Below, one piece after another: positions 42,381-51,966 of a DNA stretch of 64,000 nt (its first letter is position 1; each line of letters begins with the position of its first letter). The position numbers were made by a program, and so were the translations under genes. The stretch is taken from NCBI GenBank assembly GCA_015486055.1, contig WFSJ01000042.1, positions 25,357-89,356 on the forward strand, given 5' to 3'. This DNA comes from Acidobacteriota bacterium. Lineage in GTDB: Bacteria; Acidobacteriota; Aminicenantia; S016-38. Under the pieces are notes generated by a model, which was not told where the DNA came from, ran no database searches, and saw only the letters and a program-made list of their open reading frames with translations.

Positions 42381-43561
42381 GCGAATATGATTATAGCAAG
42401 GAAAAGGATTACAAGCACAGGCACTGTAATATATTTATAGACCTTAAAAAGCTTTGCCCCGTAATATTCTGCCGACAGAACCAGGCAGAGATGAAGAGGA
42501 GAAAGAAGAACCCCTGAAAACCCACTTATATAAAGCAGGGAAATATAATTTATATTCTGTCCGACTATAGAGACAAAAAGTGGAAAGGCAATCCCTGCAA
42601 AGGCAGTATTTACTCCCGTAAGAAATCCTAAGGAAAATGGGATACTCACCATTAAAACTGGAAGAAGCGTCTTTGAACCAGAAATATTGCCTTTTAAAAG
42701 TTGGGAAAGGGAGGAATTGAGAACAAATCCTTTAAAAATCATCACCGACGCAATGAGAAGAAGGATATTAACATTGAAAGCTTTCAATAAAATGCGGAAT
42801 TTTTTATTCAGGGGCACACTTATCAAGAAGGAAAAAATTGTAACTATAAGCAGTGATAAAAGAAGATCTACATTAAAAATAAGGATGAAAACTACAATGG
42901 CGAGTATTTCCCAAGTTCCCTTGGCAAGAATAAGAAGTGATTTGCCGGGATTCTCCTTGGGAAGATTATTTCCAACCGAGGGCAGGAAAATTGCCATACT
43001 TATATACCCAAGGGCAACGGCAATTATCATGAAATAGAACTGATTCTTCATCAGCTCTACAGTTCTTATCCCGAATATAGCCACAGTTACAATAAAACCC
43101 TGGTAAAGGGGCCAGAAAAATTCCCATATATGTCTAAACCAGTAATTTATGAAGGTCTTCAACTCAGGTTTTACTTTCCCCTTTGGGAGTGCCTCGTCAA
43201 GCGTGGGTGCAGACACAAGGGCACCTCCAGGCATAGGAAGAAGCCCTATAAGAGCAGGAGACAGGGTTATCGTAAGCCATTTATTGCCAAAAAGTCCTTC
43301 CATTCCCCGAACAAGTTTTCTGAGAGAACCTTTAGTCTTTTGTATCTCTACAAGCAAAAGCACAAGATAAATTATCAGAAGCAGCCTTATGGTTGAAAAA
43401 CTGGTGAGGGAATGATAGACTGAGATAATTATTCCCCTTGCATTCATCCTGAAGAGAATTGCAAGCAAAATTCCCGGAAGCAAAATGGATAGAGATAGAT
43501 TCGCCTTTATTACAAGGAGGAAAAGAAGAAGCCCGACAATTAGTGCGAGTCTTACCCACAT
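42377..43561 (-). CDS. DUF401-family membrane protein, putative transporter
   Basis: 394 residues with about ten hydrophobic segments. The motif PALIGLLPMPGGALVSAPTLDEA and WFRHIWEFFWPLYQGF are characteristic of DUF401, relatives of the ion-transporter superfamily (Na+/H+ antiporter or DcuC-type). Substrate unknown. It starts at the ATG at 43561 with a weak ribosome site; the 79-base gap to rnc may hold a promoter. It overlaps the YkuD gene by 4 bases. Confidence 0.85.
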   Translation of the reverse strand: MWVRLALIVGLLLFLLVIKANLSLSILLPGILLAILFRMNARGIIISVYHSLTSFSTIRLLLIIYLVLLLVEIQKTKGSLRKLVRGMEGLFGNKWLTITLSPALIGLLPMPGGALVSAPTLDEALPKGKVKPELKTFINYWFRHIWEFFWPLYQGFIVTVAIFGIRTVELMKNQFYFMIIAVALGYISMAIFLPSVGNNLPKENPGKSLLILAKGTWEILAIVVFILIFNVDLLLSLLIVTIFSFLISVPLNKKFRILLKAFNVNILLLIASVMIFKGFVLNSSLSQLLKGNISGSKTLLPVLMVSIPFSLGFLTGVNTAFAGIAFPLFVSIVGQNINYISLLYISGFSGVLLSPLHLCLVLSAEYYGAKLFKVYKYITVPVLVILFLAIIIFA

Positions 43562-43640
43562 TGGAAGATATTTTAATCCCTTTCAAACCCCATTTCCAGT
43601 TTATTGTTTTTCAGGGACAGTCACCAATACGAAAATCACT

Positions 43641-44348
43641 TTACCCTATAAAGAATTTATCCTTTATGATCTCCTGCTCTTTGCCGCGAAGAGACTCCCA
43701 GACATTTTTTGCTGCATTGGACATTGCCTCTTTTTTAGATCTTCCCTCACCTATCTGTTTCAGGAGGACTGGGCCCTCTATTTTCACTTCCACCACAAAG
43801 GTCTTTCTGTGCTGAGGTCCCTGCTCTGATATAACTTTGTATTCAGGAGGAGGGAAGCCCTGTTTCTGGACGAATTCCTGAAGGGCGGTGCGGTAATCAG
43901 CGGGTCTCCCTGTGGTCTTTGAGATAATTTCCATTTTATCCTCAAGGGCAGACACTACTATTTTCTCTGCTTCCTCAAAGCCTCCGTCAAGGTAAACAGC
44001 GGCAGCCCAGGCCTCGAAAACATCGGAAATTATGGAGTCATTGTCCCTTCCCCCGCTTTTCTCCTCACCCTTCGAGAGTTTTATCTTCTTATGAAGCCCG
44101 AGTTTCCTTGCTGCTTCTGCTAAACTTTCTTTGGAGACAAGAGCCGCCCGCAGGTTGGACATTTCACCCTCGTCCATTTGAGGAAAATTGAGAAAGAGCC
44201 ATTTGGAAACGATAAAGTTAACTACTGTGTCCCCTAAGAATTCAAGCCTTTCGTAATTAAAGTTCTTATCTCTTCCCTTCTCATTTGCATAAGAGGTATG
44301 GGTCACCGCCATTTCAAAAAGATTTCTATCCTTAAATTTATAGTTCAT
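43641..44348 (-). CDS. rnc: Ribonuclease III
   Basis: 235 residues: signature NYERLEFLGDTVVNFIVS with catalytic Asp/Glu, ISDVFEAWAAAVYLDGG (second acidic cluster), and a dsRNA-binding domain (RTALQEFVQKQGFPPPEYKV, GEGRSKKEAMSNAAKNVWESL). Processes rRNA and structured mRNA. It overlaps the SpoIIE-phosphatase gene by 4 bases and ends the pyrRBC message. Confidence 0.97.
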   Translation of the reverse strand: MNYKFKDRNLFEMAVTHTSYANEKGRDKNFNYERLEFLGDTVVNFIVSKWLFLNFPQMDEGEMSNLRAALVSKESLAEAARKLGLHKKIKLSKGEEKSGGRDNDSIISDVFEAWAAAVYLDGGFEEAEKIVVSALEDKMEIISKTTGRPADYRTALQEFVQKQGFPPPEYKVISEQGPQHRKTFVVEVKIEGPVLLKQIGEGRSKKEAMSNAAKNVWESLRGKEQEIIKDKFFIG

Positions 44349-46051
44349 TTTACTTTACCAACAAAAACTGCAATGTCATCCGGAGGGATTTCCCTCCCAA
44401 AGAATCTCTCAGCTTCAGTTAATATTCTATCAAGAATTTGCTGTGGCTGAAGATGAGAATTCTTCTTTATAATTCTCTCAATTCTCTCTGTGCCAAACAT
44501 TTCAGCTCCACTGCTGGATGGAAGCTCGCTAAGCCCATCAGTAAAAAGAACGAGTATATCTCCTTTTTCTATCTGTATTCTCGTTGTTTTCGTAAGTTTC
44601 TCTATATTTTTTAATATACCTATCCCAATACCCGCTGGTTTTATGAGCATTATTTCTTCCAAACCTGTAGTGGAAAAGGGCCTGTATAATATCATGGGCT
44701 GATGCCCTGCTCTTGCTACTTCCATTTCCCCTCTGGAGAGTCGAACAGCAGTAAAAGTTATAAAATGAGTAGGATGCAGATGAGGAAAAAGAATCTCGTT
44801 TGTCTTTTCAACCACGGATTTAAGAGGAAGACCTGACCTTATAAAAGCAGTAACAACCCCTTTGAGCATGGCTCCGAAAAGGGAAGAGTAAAGGCCCCTT
44901 CCCGAAACATCAGCCATCAGTATAAAGCAATTCTCTCCTTCCTTTATTATGTCGTAAAAATCCCCTCCAACTCCTCTTGCTGCAATTGTGAGGGCAGAGT
45001 GTTCTAAATATGGGATTTCTTCTTCCTGGGGAGGCATGAGCCTTAGCTGAATTTTTCTCGCTATCCTTATCTCTTCTTCAAGCATATTCGCAATATTTTC
45101 ACTCTGGGCGAGAGTCCCCAACCTCTTCACCATACCATCAAAGCTTTCCATTATCCTTCCCAGTTCGTCTTTCCTCTTGGTCTTAATTCTAATTGAAAGG
45201 TTACCGTTCTTTATTGCTCTTACTGCAAAGGAAAACTTGGAAAGCGCCTTGGTTATATCCATGGTTATAAGAAATCCTCCTCCCATGGCTGCCAGGTTTA
45301 GGAAGGAAAGCACGATAGCGAAAAACAGAAAGGAAAAGAACAGAGAGTTGGAAATGGAACTTTTCCCCCTTACTATACCGTTTACAAGGCTTCCAAAAGT
45401 AGCTTTAGCGAGAAAAACTGCACCGTCATACTCGTTTCCATCATCAAAGGAATAAACATCTCCAGAAAAAATCACAGGGAAGCTGAATCCTTTACCCTCT
45501 GTCTTTGTCCCCATGTTTCTTATATTCACTTTTTTCCCTTGCCTTTGAAAAAGATATGGTGGAAGATAAACCTTTATTCCATACTCATCCATGAAGAAAT
45601 CCGAAACAGAATTGTTAATGGGAAAAATTTTCCTTCCTCTTCTGTTGACTGCGAGGAAAAATTTCTTACCATTTAAAATTATGCCCTCAAATCCCTTTCT
45701 AATTTGAAGATCAGTTTTTACTCCAGCCTCTCCCTTTTCCATTTCCTCAAATTTATAATCAAACCACCCCATGATAAGCGTGCTTGTAAAACCTGCAAAC
45801 ATAACATATACAAGAAGAAATGCCATAATAATTAAGAGAACCACAGGAATAAGTCCTGCAAGAAGGTGGGAAAAAATCAGCCTGTTCTTTATCTTGTAAA
45901 GGAATCTTCTGAATACATAAGGGAAAAATATTATAAGGACAAGTAAAAGAAAAATTGATGTGATAAAGATAAAGCTATATAAATTTCTGGCCTTAAAAAT
46001 TACCGCAAGGAGATAAAGGAAAAGAAGCAAAATTAAGCTTTTTTCCCTCAT
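44345..46051 (-). CDS. Membrane SpoIIE/RsbU-type serine phosphatase with HAMP domain
   Basis: 568 residues. Hydrophobic segments near 5-50 and 62-90, an extracytoplasmic loop, another near 240-265, then HAMP (about 268-320) and coiled coil (LEEEIRIARKIQLRLMPPQEEEIP, the classic linker), then a PP2C-like domain (350-568: ARGVGGDFYDII, LMADVSGRGLYSSLFGAML, LFTDGLSELPSS, PPDDIAVFVGKV). Asp metal ligands are all present. It should dephosphorylate an anti-anti-sigma partner in a switch cascade. It lies between the Fe-S gene and rnc in the pyr message, where the functional link is not clear. Confidence 0.93.
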   Translation of the reverse strand: MREKSLILLLFLYLLAVIFKARNLYSFIFITSIFLLLVLIIFFPYVFRRFLYKIKNRLIFSHLLAGLIPVVLLIIMAFLLVYVMFAGFTSTLIMGWFDYKFEEMEKGEAGVKTDLQIRKGFEGIILNGKKFFLAVNRRGRKIFPINNSVSDFFMDEYGIKVYLPPYLFQRQGKKVNIRNMGTKTEGKGFSFPVIFSGDVYSFDDGNEYDGAVFLAKATFGSLVNGIVRGKSSISNSLFFSFLFFAIVLSFLNLAAMGGGFLITMDITKALSKFSFAVRAIKNGNLSIRIKTKRKDELGRIMESFDGMVKRLGTLAQSENIANMLEEEIRIARKIQLRLMPPQEEEIPYLEHSALTIAARGVGGDFYDIIKEGENCFILMADVSGRGLYSSLFGAMLKGVVTAFIRSGLPLKSVVEKTNEILFPHLHPTHFITFTAVRLSRGEMEVARAGHQPMILYRPFSTTGLEEIMLIKPAGIGIGILKNIEKLTKTTRIQIEKGDILVLFTDGLSELPSSSGAEMFGTERIERIIKKNSHLQPQQILDRILTEAERFFGREIPPDDIAVFVGKVK

Positions 46052-47145
46052 TCCGCGGCCTTGGAAACAATTTCAGCCATGTGATATGTCCTTATAGGAG
46101 AAAAACTTCCAAGGAACATTACACATCCGGGGCATTCTGTTACTAAAATATCTGCGCCCGATTTCCTTATATATTTCCGCTTTTCCCCTCTCAAATTGAG
46201 GGATATCAAAGGATGAGATAGGGAAAAGCTGCCTCCAAATCCGCAACAGAGGTCAGGCCTTTCCATCTCATGAAAATTGCTAATTTTTGAGAGAAGTTCC
46301 CTTGGTTCCTTCCATATTTTGAGTTCTTTTCTTAAATGGCATGGATCGTGCCATGTGGTTTTTAAATTTAGCTTCCTAAGATCAAGGGAGGAGATATTCT
46401 CAAGCACAAATTTGGAAATGGTATATACATTGGAAAGCCCATAGAATCTCTTCAGAGTATTTATGCCAGTTGGACATGGAGAAAGAATAATATCAGGTGA
46501 AGCTTCATCTATTACTTTAAGATTATGCTCCCTAATTTTTGAGAACTTTTCCCTATCCCCAAGGGAAAGATAAGGAAATCCACAGCATATTTGTCCCTTT
46601 GGAACAGAAAGGTCAAATCCTGCTTCAAGAATAACTTCAGCCATTGAGGCCGCAATGGCCGGGAAAAATTGATTAACAAGACAGCCCAAAAAAAGCATAA
46701 CTTTCCCCTTCCCTTTTCCCTTACGAAATTCCTGTGTCCTTGAGAGGTAAGGCCTCAAAGCAGGGGAGAAAGGTAATTTCTCAGGAAAAAAAAGAGCAAG
46801 GAGACTGGTAATGAGATGGGCCGGGAATGTTTCCTTTGAAATAGAGTCTATGACAAGCTCCTTTAATTTACTACCTCCCCATCTTTTCCTTGCTTCTATC
46901 ATTATATCTATTGTCTTTATCCCGTTGGGGCAAGCATCCTCACAGCCTCCGCATAAGGAACAATATGATATTATCTTCTCCACTTCTTTCTGAGGGACAC
47001 TCCCTTCAAGGGCATTTTTTATTATTGTGAGTTTCCCCCTTGGGGAAACAGCTTCATCCCTATCGACATAATAAACAGGACATGCTGTAAGGCAACTTCC
47101 GCACTGAACACATACCTCAAGGAGTTTAGAGAGCTTTAAAGACAA
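46048..47145 (-). CDS. Fe-S oxidoreductase subunit (GlcF/LutA-like, CCG domains)
   Basis: 365 residues. Two [4Fe-4S] motifs near the N-terminus (CVQCGSCLTACP and CSLCGGCEDACP), followed by two cysteine-rich CCG domains (CCGFPYLSLGD with preceding LGCLV; CCGFGGSF ... CPGCVMFLG). This is the build of the iron-sulfur subunit of glycolate or lactate oxidases and of heterodisulfide-reductase-like proteins. No flavoprotein partner is nearby. The N-terminus overlaps pyrC by 20 bases, so it may provide an electron sink tied to pyrimidine synthesis, but this is conjecture. Confidence 0.9.
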   Translation of the reverse strand: MSLKLSKLLEVCVQCGSCLTACPVYYVDRDEAVSPRGKLTIIKNALEGSVPQKEVEKIISYCSLCGGCEDACPNGIKTIDIMIEARKRWGGSKLKELVIDSISKETFPAHLITSLLALFFPEKLPFSPALRPYLSRTQEFRKGKGKGKVMLFLGCLVNQFFPAIAASMAEVILEAGFDLSVPKGQICCGFPYLSLGDREKFSKIREHNLKVIDEASPDIILSPCPTGINTLKRFYGLSNVYTISKFVLENISSLDLRKLNLKTTWHDPCHLRKELKIWKEPRELLSKISNFHEMERPDLCCGFGGSFSLSHPLISLNLRGEKRKYIRKSGADILVTECPGCVMFLGSFSPIRTYHMAEIVSKAAE

Positions 47146-48403
47146 TCTCCCCCTCTACAAAAGTAAGAACAGGAGCTCCTTTTAACTTCCATCCTTCAAA
47201 TGGTGTATTTTTGCTCTTTGAAGCGAACTTTTCTGTTTCTATTTTAATTTCCTTTTTGGGGTTAATCACTGTGAGATTGGCTGGTAACCCTTTTTCTATC
47301 TTTCCGAATCCTTTAAGATTAAGTATGTTCGCAGGATTGATAGAAAGCAGCTCAACAAATCTTTTTATGCTTATTTTCTTCTTTGAAACGAGCTTATCCC
47401 AGATCAAAGGAACTGTTGTTTCAAGGCCAATTACTCCGAAAGGCGCCGCATCAAATTCTACTTCCTTATCGTCCTTGGTGTGAGGGGCATGGTCCGAAGC
47501 TATAACATCTATTATCCCACTCCTCAGGCCTTCAACAAGAGCATCCCTATCCTCTCGAGTTCTCAATGGAGGATTCATCTTGAAGTTCGTATTATAGTTG
47601 GAAAGAAAAGTTTCATCAAGAAGAAGATGATGGGGAGTTGCCTCAGCAGTGACTCTGACTCCTCTTGCTTTTGCGTTTTTAATAATATTTAGAGTGCTTT
47701 TACAGGAAACATGTTGGATGTGGATTTTGGCCCCTGTAAATTCTGAAATAAGAAGGTCCCTTGCCACAATGGATGCTTCTGAAACCCAGGGAATTCCTCT
47801 CAATCCAAGCTTCGCAGTGAAGTAGCTCTCATTTGCTACACCGCCTTGGGAGAGTCTAAGATCCTCGGCATGGTCAATATAAGGAAGGTCAAGACTCAGG
47901 AGGTATTCAAGGCCTCTTCTTAAAATCAGAGGGTCTCCAACAGGAGAACCATCATCTGAAAATGCAACTGCCCCTTCGGCTGCCATAAGGGCCATTTCTG
48001 TAAGTTCTTTTCCCTCTCTTCCTTTGGTGAAGGCACCAACAGGGAAGACATATACCTTGGAATCTTTACCCCTTTCAACTACGAATCTAACCCTCAGGGG
48101 ATCATCCACCGGAGGCTGAGTATTTGGCATCATTCCAACAGCAACAAATCCTCCCTTTGCAGCGGCCTTCGCTCCGCTCCTTATATCCTCTGCCTCCTCT
48201 CTCCCCGGTTCTCTAAAGTGAACATGCATATCTATCAGACCAGGGAAAATTATCATCCTTGTAAGGTCCAAAAGCTCACAGTCATCGCAGGAAAGCCCTT
48301 TCCCTATTTCCATTATTTGGCCTTCCTCTATTAAAATATCCCCTATCAAATCAAGCTTATTTAGAGGGGAAACTATTCTTGCATTTTTAAGTAGCCTTCT
48401 CAT
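47126..48403 (-). CDS. pyrC: Dihydroorotase
   Basis: 425-residue amidohydrolase (type I) of pyrimidine synthesis. Zinc ligands: [26 protein letters not shown] region ([12 protein letters not shown]), and [10 protein letters not shown]. Overlaps pyrB by 4 bases, and in type I enzymes PyrC often associates with PyrB physically. C-terminus overlaps the Fe-S gene by 20 bases. Confidence 0.97.
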   Translation of the reverse strand: MRRLLKNARIVSPLNKLDLIGDILIEEGQIMEIGKGLSCDDCELLDLTRMIIFPGLIDMHVHFREPGREEAEDIRSGAKAAAKGGFVAVGMMPNTQPPVDDPLRVRFVVERGKDSKVYVFPVGAFTKGREGKELTEMALMAAEGAVAFSDDGSPVGDPLILRRGLEYLLSLDLPYIDHAEDLRLSQGGVANESYFTAKLGLRGIPWVSEASIVARDLLISEFTGAKIHIQHVSCKSTLNIIKNAKARGVRVTAEATPHHLLLDETFLSNYNTNFKMNPPLRTREDRDALVEGLRSGIIDVIASDHAPHTKDDKEVEFDAAPFGVIGLETTVPLIWDKLVSKKKISIKRFVELLSINPANILNLKGFGKIEKGLPANLTVINPKKEIKIETEKFASKSKNTPFEGWKLKGAPVLTFVEGEIVFKAL

Positions 48404-49317
48404 CTTGCACCTCCCAAGAGAAGGGAAAGAACTGCCATTCTGACAGCCACGCCTTTTTCTACCTGCTCAAGAATAACGGATCTCCCTGAATCTGCAACAT
48501 CTGAGGAGAGTTCTATTCCCCTGTTAATTGGACCGGGGTGCATTACTATTGCATCGGGTTTCGTTGCTCTAAGCCTCCAGGGAGTTAACCGATATCTCTC
48601 CCTGTATTCCCTGAGAGTTGGGAAAAATCCCCCCACCATCCTTTCTAACTGAAGCCTCAGCATTATAATAACATCCGCTCCTTCTACTGCCTTGTCCAGG
48701 TTGTATTCAACCTTAACGGGAAGGGAAGAGAAATAGGAAGGGAGCAAAGAAGAAGGACCTGAAAGAACTACCTTGGAACCCATTTTAGTGAACAGAAAAG
48801 TGTCCGAACGAGCAACTCTGCTGTGAAGAATATCTCCAACAATAACAACCTTCATACCATTGAGTCTCCCCTTCCTTTCAAGAACTGTAAGAGCATCCAG
48901 AAGGGCCTGAGTTGGATGCTCATGGGTTCCATCCCCTGCATTGACAACAGAACTTTTACAAAAGGTTGTAAGAAACTTAGCAGCCCCAGACGCTGAGTGT
49001 CTTATAACTAAAAGGTCTGTGTTCATTGCCTCAAGGTTCAAAACTGTATCTTTAAGTGTTTCTCCCTTCCTCACAGAAGAAGAGGCAGAGGAGAAATTCA
49101 TAACATCTGCGCTGAGCCTTTTAGCTGCTATTTCAAAGGAAGACATAGTCCTTGTGCTCGGCTCAAAAAAAAGATTGACCACAGTTTTACCTCTCAGGGT
49201 TGGGACCTTTTTTATGGGTCTTTTTGAGATCTCAAGAAAGCTTTTAGCTGTTTCAAGAGTTTCCTTAATTTCATGGGTTTCAAGTTCCTCAATTGAAATA
49301 AGATGTTTCCTCTTCAT
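48400..49317 (-). CDS. pyrB: Aspartate carbamoyltransferase, catalytic chain
   Basis: 305 residues. Carbamoyl-phosphate motif [12 protein letters not shown] (STRT at 54-57), [26 protein letters not shown] and the C-terminal [18 protein letters not shown]. No pyrI follows, consistent with the class where PyrB pairs with PyrC. Starts directly at the pyrR stop. Confidence 0.97.
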   Translation of the reverse strand: MKRKHLISIEELETHEIKETLETAKSFLEISKRPIKKVPTLRGKTVVNLFFEPSTRTMSSFEIAAKRLSADVMNFSSASSSVRKGETLKDTVLNLEAMNTDLLVIRHSASGAAKFLTTFCKSSVVNAGDGTHEHPTQALLDALTVLERKGRLNGMKVVIVGDILHSRVARSDTFLFTKMGSKVVLSGPSSLLPSYFSSLPVKVEYNLDKAVEGADVIIMLRLQLERMVGGFFPTLREYRERYRLTPWRLRATKPDAIVMHPGPINRGIELSSDVADSGRSVILEQVEKGVAVRMAVLSLLLGGAR

Positions 49318-49863
49318 TTATTCCTCCTCTGTTATCAAAACCTCATCTGCCCCATCTACTTCTTTTATTTTTACCCTTACTCTTTCTCTTCTTGAAGTCG
49401 GTAGAACTTTGCCTATGTAATCCGCCTGGATTGGAAGCTCCCTGTGTCCTCTGTCAATGAGAACCAAAAGCTGAATTGTCCTGGGTCTTCCAAGGTCAAC
49501 GATGGAGTCCATTGCAGCTCTTACTGTTCTTCCAGTAAAGAGAACATCATCAATTAATATTATGTCCTTCTTGTCCACAGAGAAAGGTATTTCAGTAGCC
49601 TTAACCTCAGGTTGTATTCCCCTCTGGGGTATATCGTCTCTGTAAAGAGTTATATCAAGAATTCCAAGTGGAAGTTCAATTCCCTCGATTTTCTTTATGG
49701 CTTTTCTAATTCTCTCTGCTATAAAAGTGCCTCTGGTTCTTATCCCCATAAGGATGAGATTCTCTATATTCCTGTTCCTCTCGACAACTTCGGTTGCTAA
49801 TCTTGTGATAGCTCTCGAAATCCTCTTCTGATCCATTATCTTTGCCTTTATCTTTTCTGCCAT
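49318..49863 (-). CDS. pyrR: PyrR bifunctional regulator / uracil phosphoribosyltransferase
   Basis: I place the start at the ATG at 49863, 5 bases after GGAGG, giving 181 residues; an in-frame upstream extension has no family match. PRPP motif ILIDDVLFTGRTVRAA, opening KIMDQKRISRAITRLATEVVERN and PLGILDITLYRDDI are PyrR. PyrR binds pyr mRNA attenuators or just converts uracil to UMP. I see no clear anti-terminator/terminator pair upstream of it, so regulation by attenuation is not shown here. Confidence 0.93.
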   Translation of the reverse strand: MAEKIKAKIMDQKRISRAITRLATEVVERNRNIENLILMGIRTRGTFIAERIRKAIKKIEGIELPLGILDITLYRDDIPQRGIQPEVKATEIPFSVDKKDIILIDDVLFTGRTVRAAMDSIVDLGRPRTIQLLVLIDRGHRELPIQADYIGKVLPTSRRERVRVKIKEVDGADEVLITEEE

Positions 49864-49903
49864 CTTACCCTCCGCTCTAATCCTTCCTCTTCCCCCAGGA
49901 GAA

Positions 49904-49912
49904 ATTATAACA
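49904..49912 (-). promoter_or_regulatory. Extended -10 promoter of pyrRBC
   Basis: Reverse strand TG-T-TATAAT (49912-49904), about 40 bases upstream of the pyrR ATG. -35 not convincing. Confidence 0.5.
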
Positions 49913-49959
49913 ATAACAGGAAACTTTTCCCCCTTCAAGTTTATTTTTATCTTTAAGTG

Positions 49960-49968
49960 TGGTATCTT
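49960..49968 (+). promoter_or_regulatory. Extended -10 promoter of mgtE, 7 bases before GTG
   Basis: TG-G-TATCTT, then CTCAATT, then GTG at 49976. No Shine-Dalgarno sequence; leaderless start likely. Confidence 0.5.
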
Positions 49969-49975
49969 CTCAATT

Positions 49976-51340
49976 GTGAATGAGAAAGCCCTTGCTATGC
50001 TTTACAGTTCGGCAGCCAAATTTATAAGAGTAAGGGCATATTCTAAATTATGGAATCTTGTCAAGAAAGCCCATTCAGCGGATATTGCTACTGTTTTAGA
50101 CAAATTGTTCCCTGGGGAAAGGAAGGAACTTTTCCGAGTTATATACAACAATGATATAGAAAAAGCTGCAGATGTAGTTTCAGAGCTTCACCCGGATATT
50201 GCTGCAGATCTCCTCATTCAGTCAGAGCTTTCTTCAAGAAATATAGTCGAACTTTTCAGGCTTATGCCAAGTGACGATGTTGTCTCGATAATGGATTCCC
50301 TTCCAGAAGAACTCGCCGAGGATATAAAAGAACTTATGAGCCCTAAAAGGACAGAAGAGGTAGAATCCCTTCTGTCATACGAGGAAGATACCGCTGGCAG
50401 AATAATGTCAACGGACTTTTACGCTCTGGATCAGAATACAACCGTCTCCGATGCTATAACTGCGATTCAGCTCTCAAGGGAGATTGAATCGGGTTTCTAC
50501 CTTTATGTGATTAATAGGGAAGAAAAACTTATGGGGGTAATTTCCTTAAAGCAGCTTATACTGAATCCACCATCTACAAGATTAAGGGAAATAATGAACA
50601 GAGATGTTATATCTGTTACCGTGGACACTGATCAGGAGGAAGTTGCAAGACAGGTCTCAGCCTATAATCTCGTAGCCATACCTGTTGTGGACCATGAAGG
50701 ATGCCTTAAGGGTGTCATCACTGTAGATGACATAATAGATATCATTGAGGAGGAAGCCGCTGAAGACCTTCTAAAGATGGCGGGTGTTGAAGAAATTGAC
50801 AGGATAACAACCTCTCCTGTAAAGTCCATAAAAAAGAGGCTCCCTTGGCTGTATGTAAATCTTATTACTGCCTCCATCGTTGCTTTAGTAATTTCCCTAT
50901 TTAAGGGAACAATACAAAAATATGCATTAATAGCGGCTTTTATGCCGATCACAGGACTTGTGGGAAATGCAGGGATTCAGTCAATTGCAGTTATGGTGAG
51001 AGAGTTGGCTCTGGGAAAAATAACATGGGGGAATGCTAGAAAAGCTCTTTTTAAGGAGGTTTCAGTTGCCCTTGGCAATTCAGTAGGTCTTGGAATAGTT
51101 GTAGCCGTTTTCGGTCAAATAGTTACTGGAAAGCCAATAATTGGTCTCATTCTTTTCATTGTTCTTTCAGGGGATATGTTGATAGCTGCAGTAGCGGGAA
51201 CATTAATTCCGATTATTTGGAGAGCGGTTGGATTCGACCCTGCCTTCGGTCCTGGAACATTTCTCACGATGCTTACTGACGGTTTCGGATACTTTTTGCT
51301 CTTTGGCCTCACTTCCTTGTTTATGGGAAAATTCCTCTAA
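49976..51340 (+). CDS. mgtE: Magnesium transporter MgtE
   Basis: 454-residue Mg2+ channel. Cytosolic N domain of helical repeats (about 15-130: DIATVLDKLFPGERKELFRVI), CBS pair 135-255 (VISLKQLILNPPSTRLREIM; VTVDDIIDIIEEEAAEDLLKMAGV), then five membrane helices with GNAGIQSIAVMVRELALGKI and GDMLIAAVAGTLIP. The CBS pair senses intracellular Mg2+ and closes the pore. Starts with GTG at 49976. The stop overlaps the recO ATG by one base. Confidence 0.96.
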   Translation: MNEKALAMLYSSAAKFIRVRAYSKLWNLVKKAHSADIATVLDKLFPGERKELFRVIYNNDIEKAADVVSELHPDIAADLLIQSELSSRNIVELFRLMPSDDVVSIMDSLPEELAEDIKELMSPKRTEEVESLLSYEEDTAGRIMSTDFYALDQNTTVSDAITAIQLSREIESGFYLYVINREEKLMGVISLKQLILNPPSTRLREIMNRDVISVTVDTDQEEVARQVSAYNLVAIPVVDHEGCLKGVITVDDIIDIIEEEAAEDLLKMAGVEEIDRITTSPVKSIKKRLPWLYVNLITASIVALVISLFKGTIQKYALIAAFMPITGLVGNAGIQSIAVMVRELALGKITWGNARKALFKEVSVALGNSVGLGIVVAVFGQIVTGKPIIGLILFIVLSGDMLIAAVAGTLIPIIWRAVGFDPAFGPGTFLTMLTDGFGYFLLFGLTSLFMGKFL

Positions 51341-51966
51341 TGGGAAGGATAATTCTCAAATCCTTTGTTCTGGATTCCCGATACATATTTGAGATTGACA
51401 GAGAAGTGATCCTCCTCACTAAAGAAAGAGGGAAACTTAAAACAATAGGAAAAGGAGGGGCAAAGGTTCCCAACAGGTTCGGTTCATCAATAATCCCTTT
51501 TTCTTTTGTTGAGGCTACCATATGGGAAAGCTGGAAAGGAGGCCTCACTCTTGAATCAACTGAACTTATAAGACCAAGCTTCTCAATGCTTTCGGATATA
51601 AGGATTTATCCATTCATATCGCCTCTTCAGGAAATTCTTATGCTCGTTCTCCCCGAAAATTTACCAAGGGAAAAAACTTACCGGTTGGTAAAATTAAGCC
51701 TTCCTATCTTTAGAAAAAATCCTGTCTCCCTTGCTTTCTACGGGATTTTCTGGGCGCTTAAACTTGAAGGTTTCCCTGTAGAAAGAGAAATTTCAGCGCA
51801 TTTAAAAAATGATCTCAGGAAAAGTCCTGATAGATTCTCCAGCATTGAAATTTCCCCATCAATCTTAATCTCTCTTTTAGAAAAAACCCAATCCATCCTT
51901 TCTCAGAATATAAATTCCCTATTCTATCTTAAAACTCTCTTCAATATCCCTGAGCAACGAAGATAA
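51340..51966 (+). CDS. recO: DNA repair protein RecO
   Basis: 208 residues with the N-terminal OB fold of RecO (LKSFVLDSRYIFEIDREVILLTKERGKLKTIGKGGAKV, NRFGSSIIPFSFVEA) and a helical C-terminal half (LQEILMLVLPENLP). The zinc Cys set seen in some RecO is absent and the protein is a little short, features shared by many RecO. RecO loads RecA with RecR. It is coupled to mgtE and its 3' end overlaps the convergent HAMP gene by 48 bases. Confidence 0.82.
   Translation: MGRIILKSFVLDSRYIFEIDREVILLTKERGKLKTIGKGGAKVPNRFGSSIIPFSFVEATIWESWKGGLTLESTELIRPSFSMLSDIRIYPFISPLQEILMLVLPENLPREKTYRLVKLSLPIFRKNPVSLAFYGIFWALKLEGFPVEREISAHLKNDLRKSPDRFSSIEISPSILISLLEKTQSILSQNINSLFYLKTLFNIPEQRR

Noticed and set aside
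43332-43586. Minus-strand ORF overlapping the DUF401 start
   Set aside because: It covers the DUF401 gene in another frame and has no motif.
44345-46051. SpoIIE phosphatase as marker of sporulation
   Set aside because: RsbU-type phosphatases with HAMP occur widely in non-spore-formers, and no sporulation gene is near.
49864-49975. PyrR-dependent attenuator in the pyr leader
   Set aside because: No convincing anti-terminator and terminator pair is visible in the 112 bases between the divergent genes.
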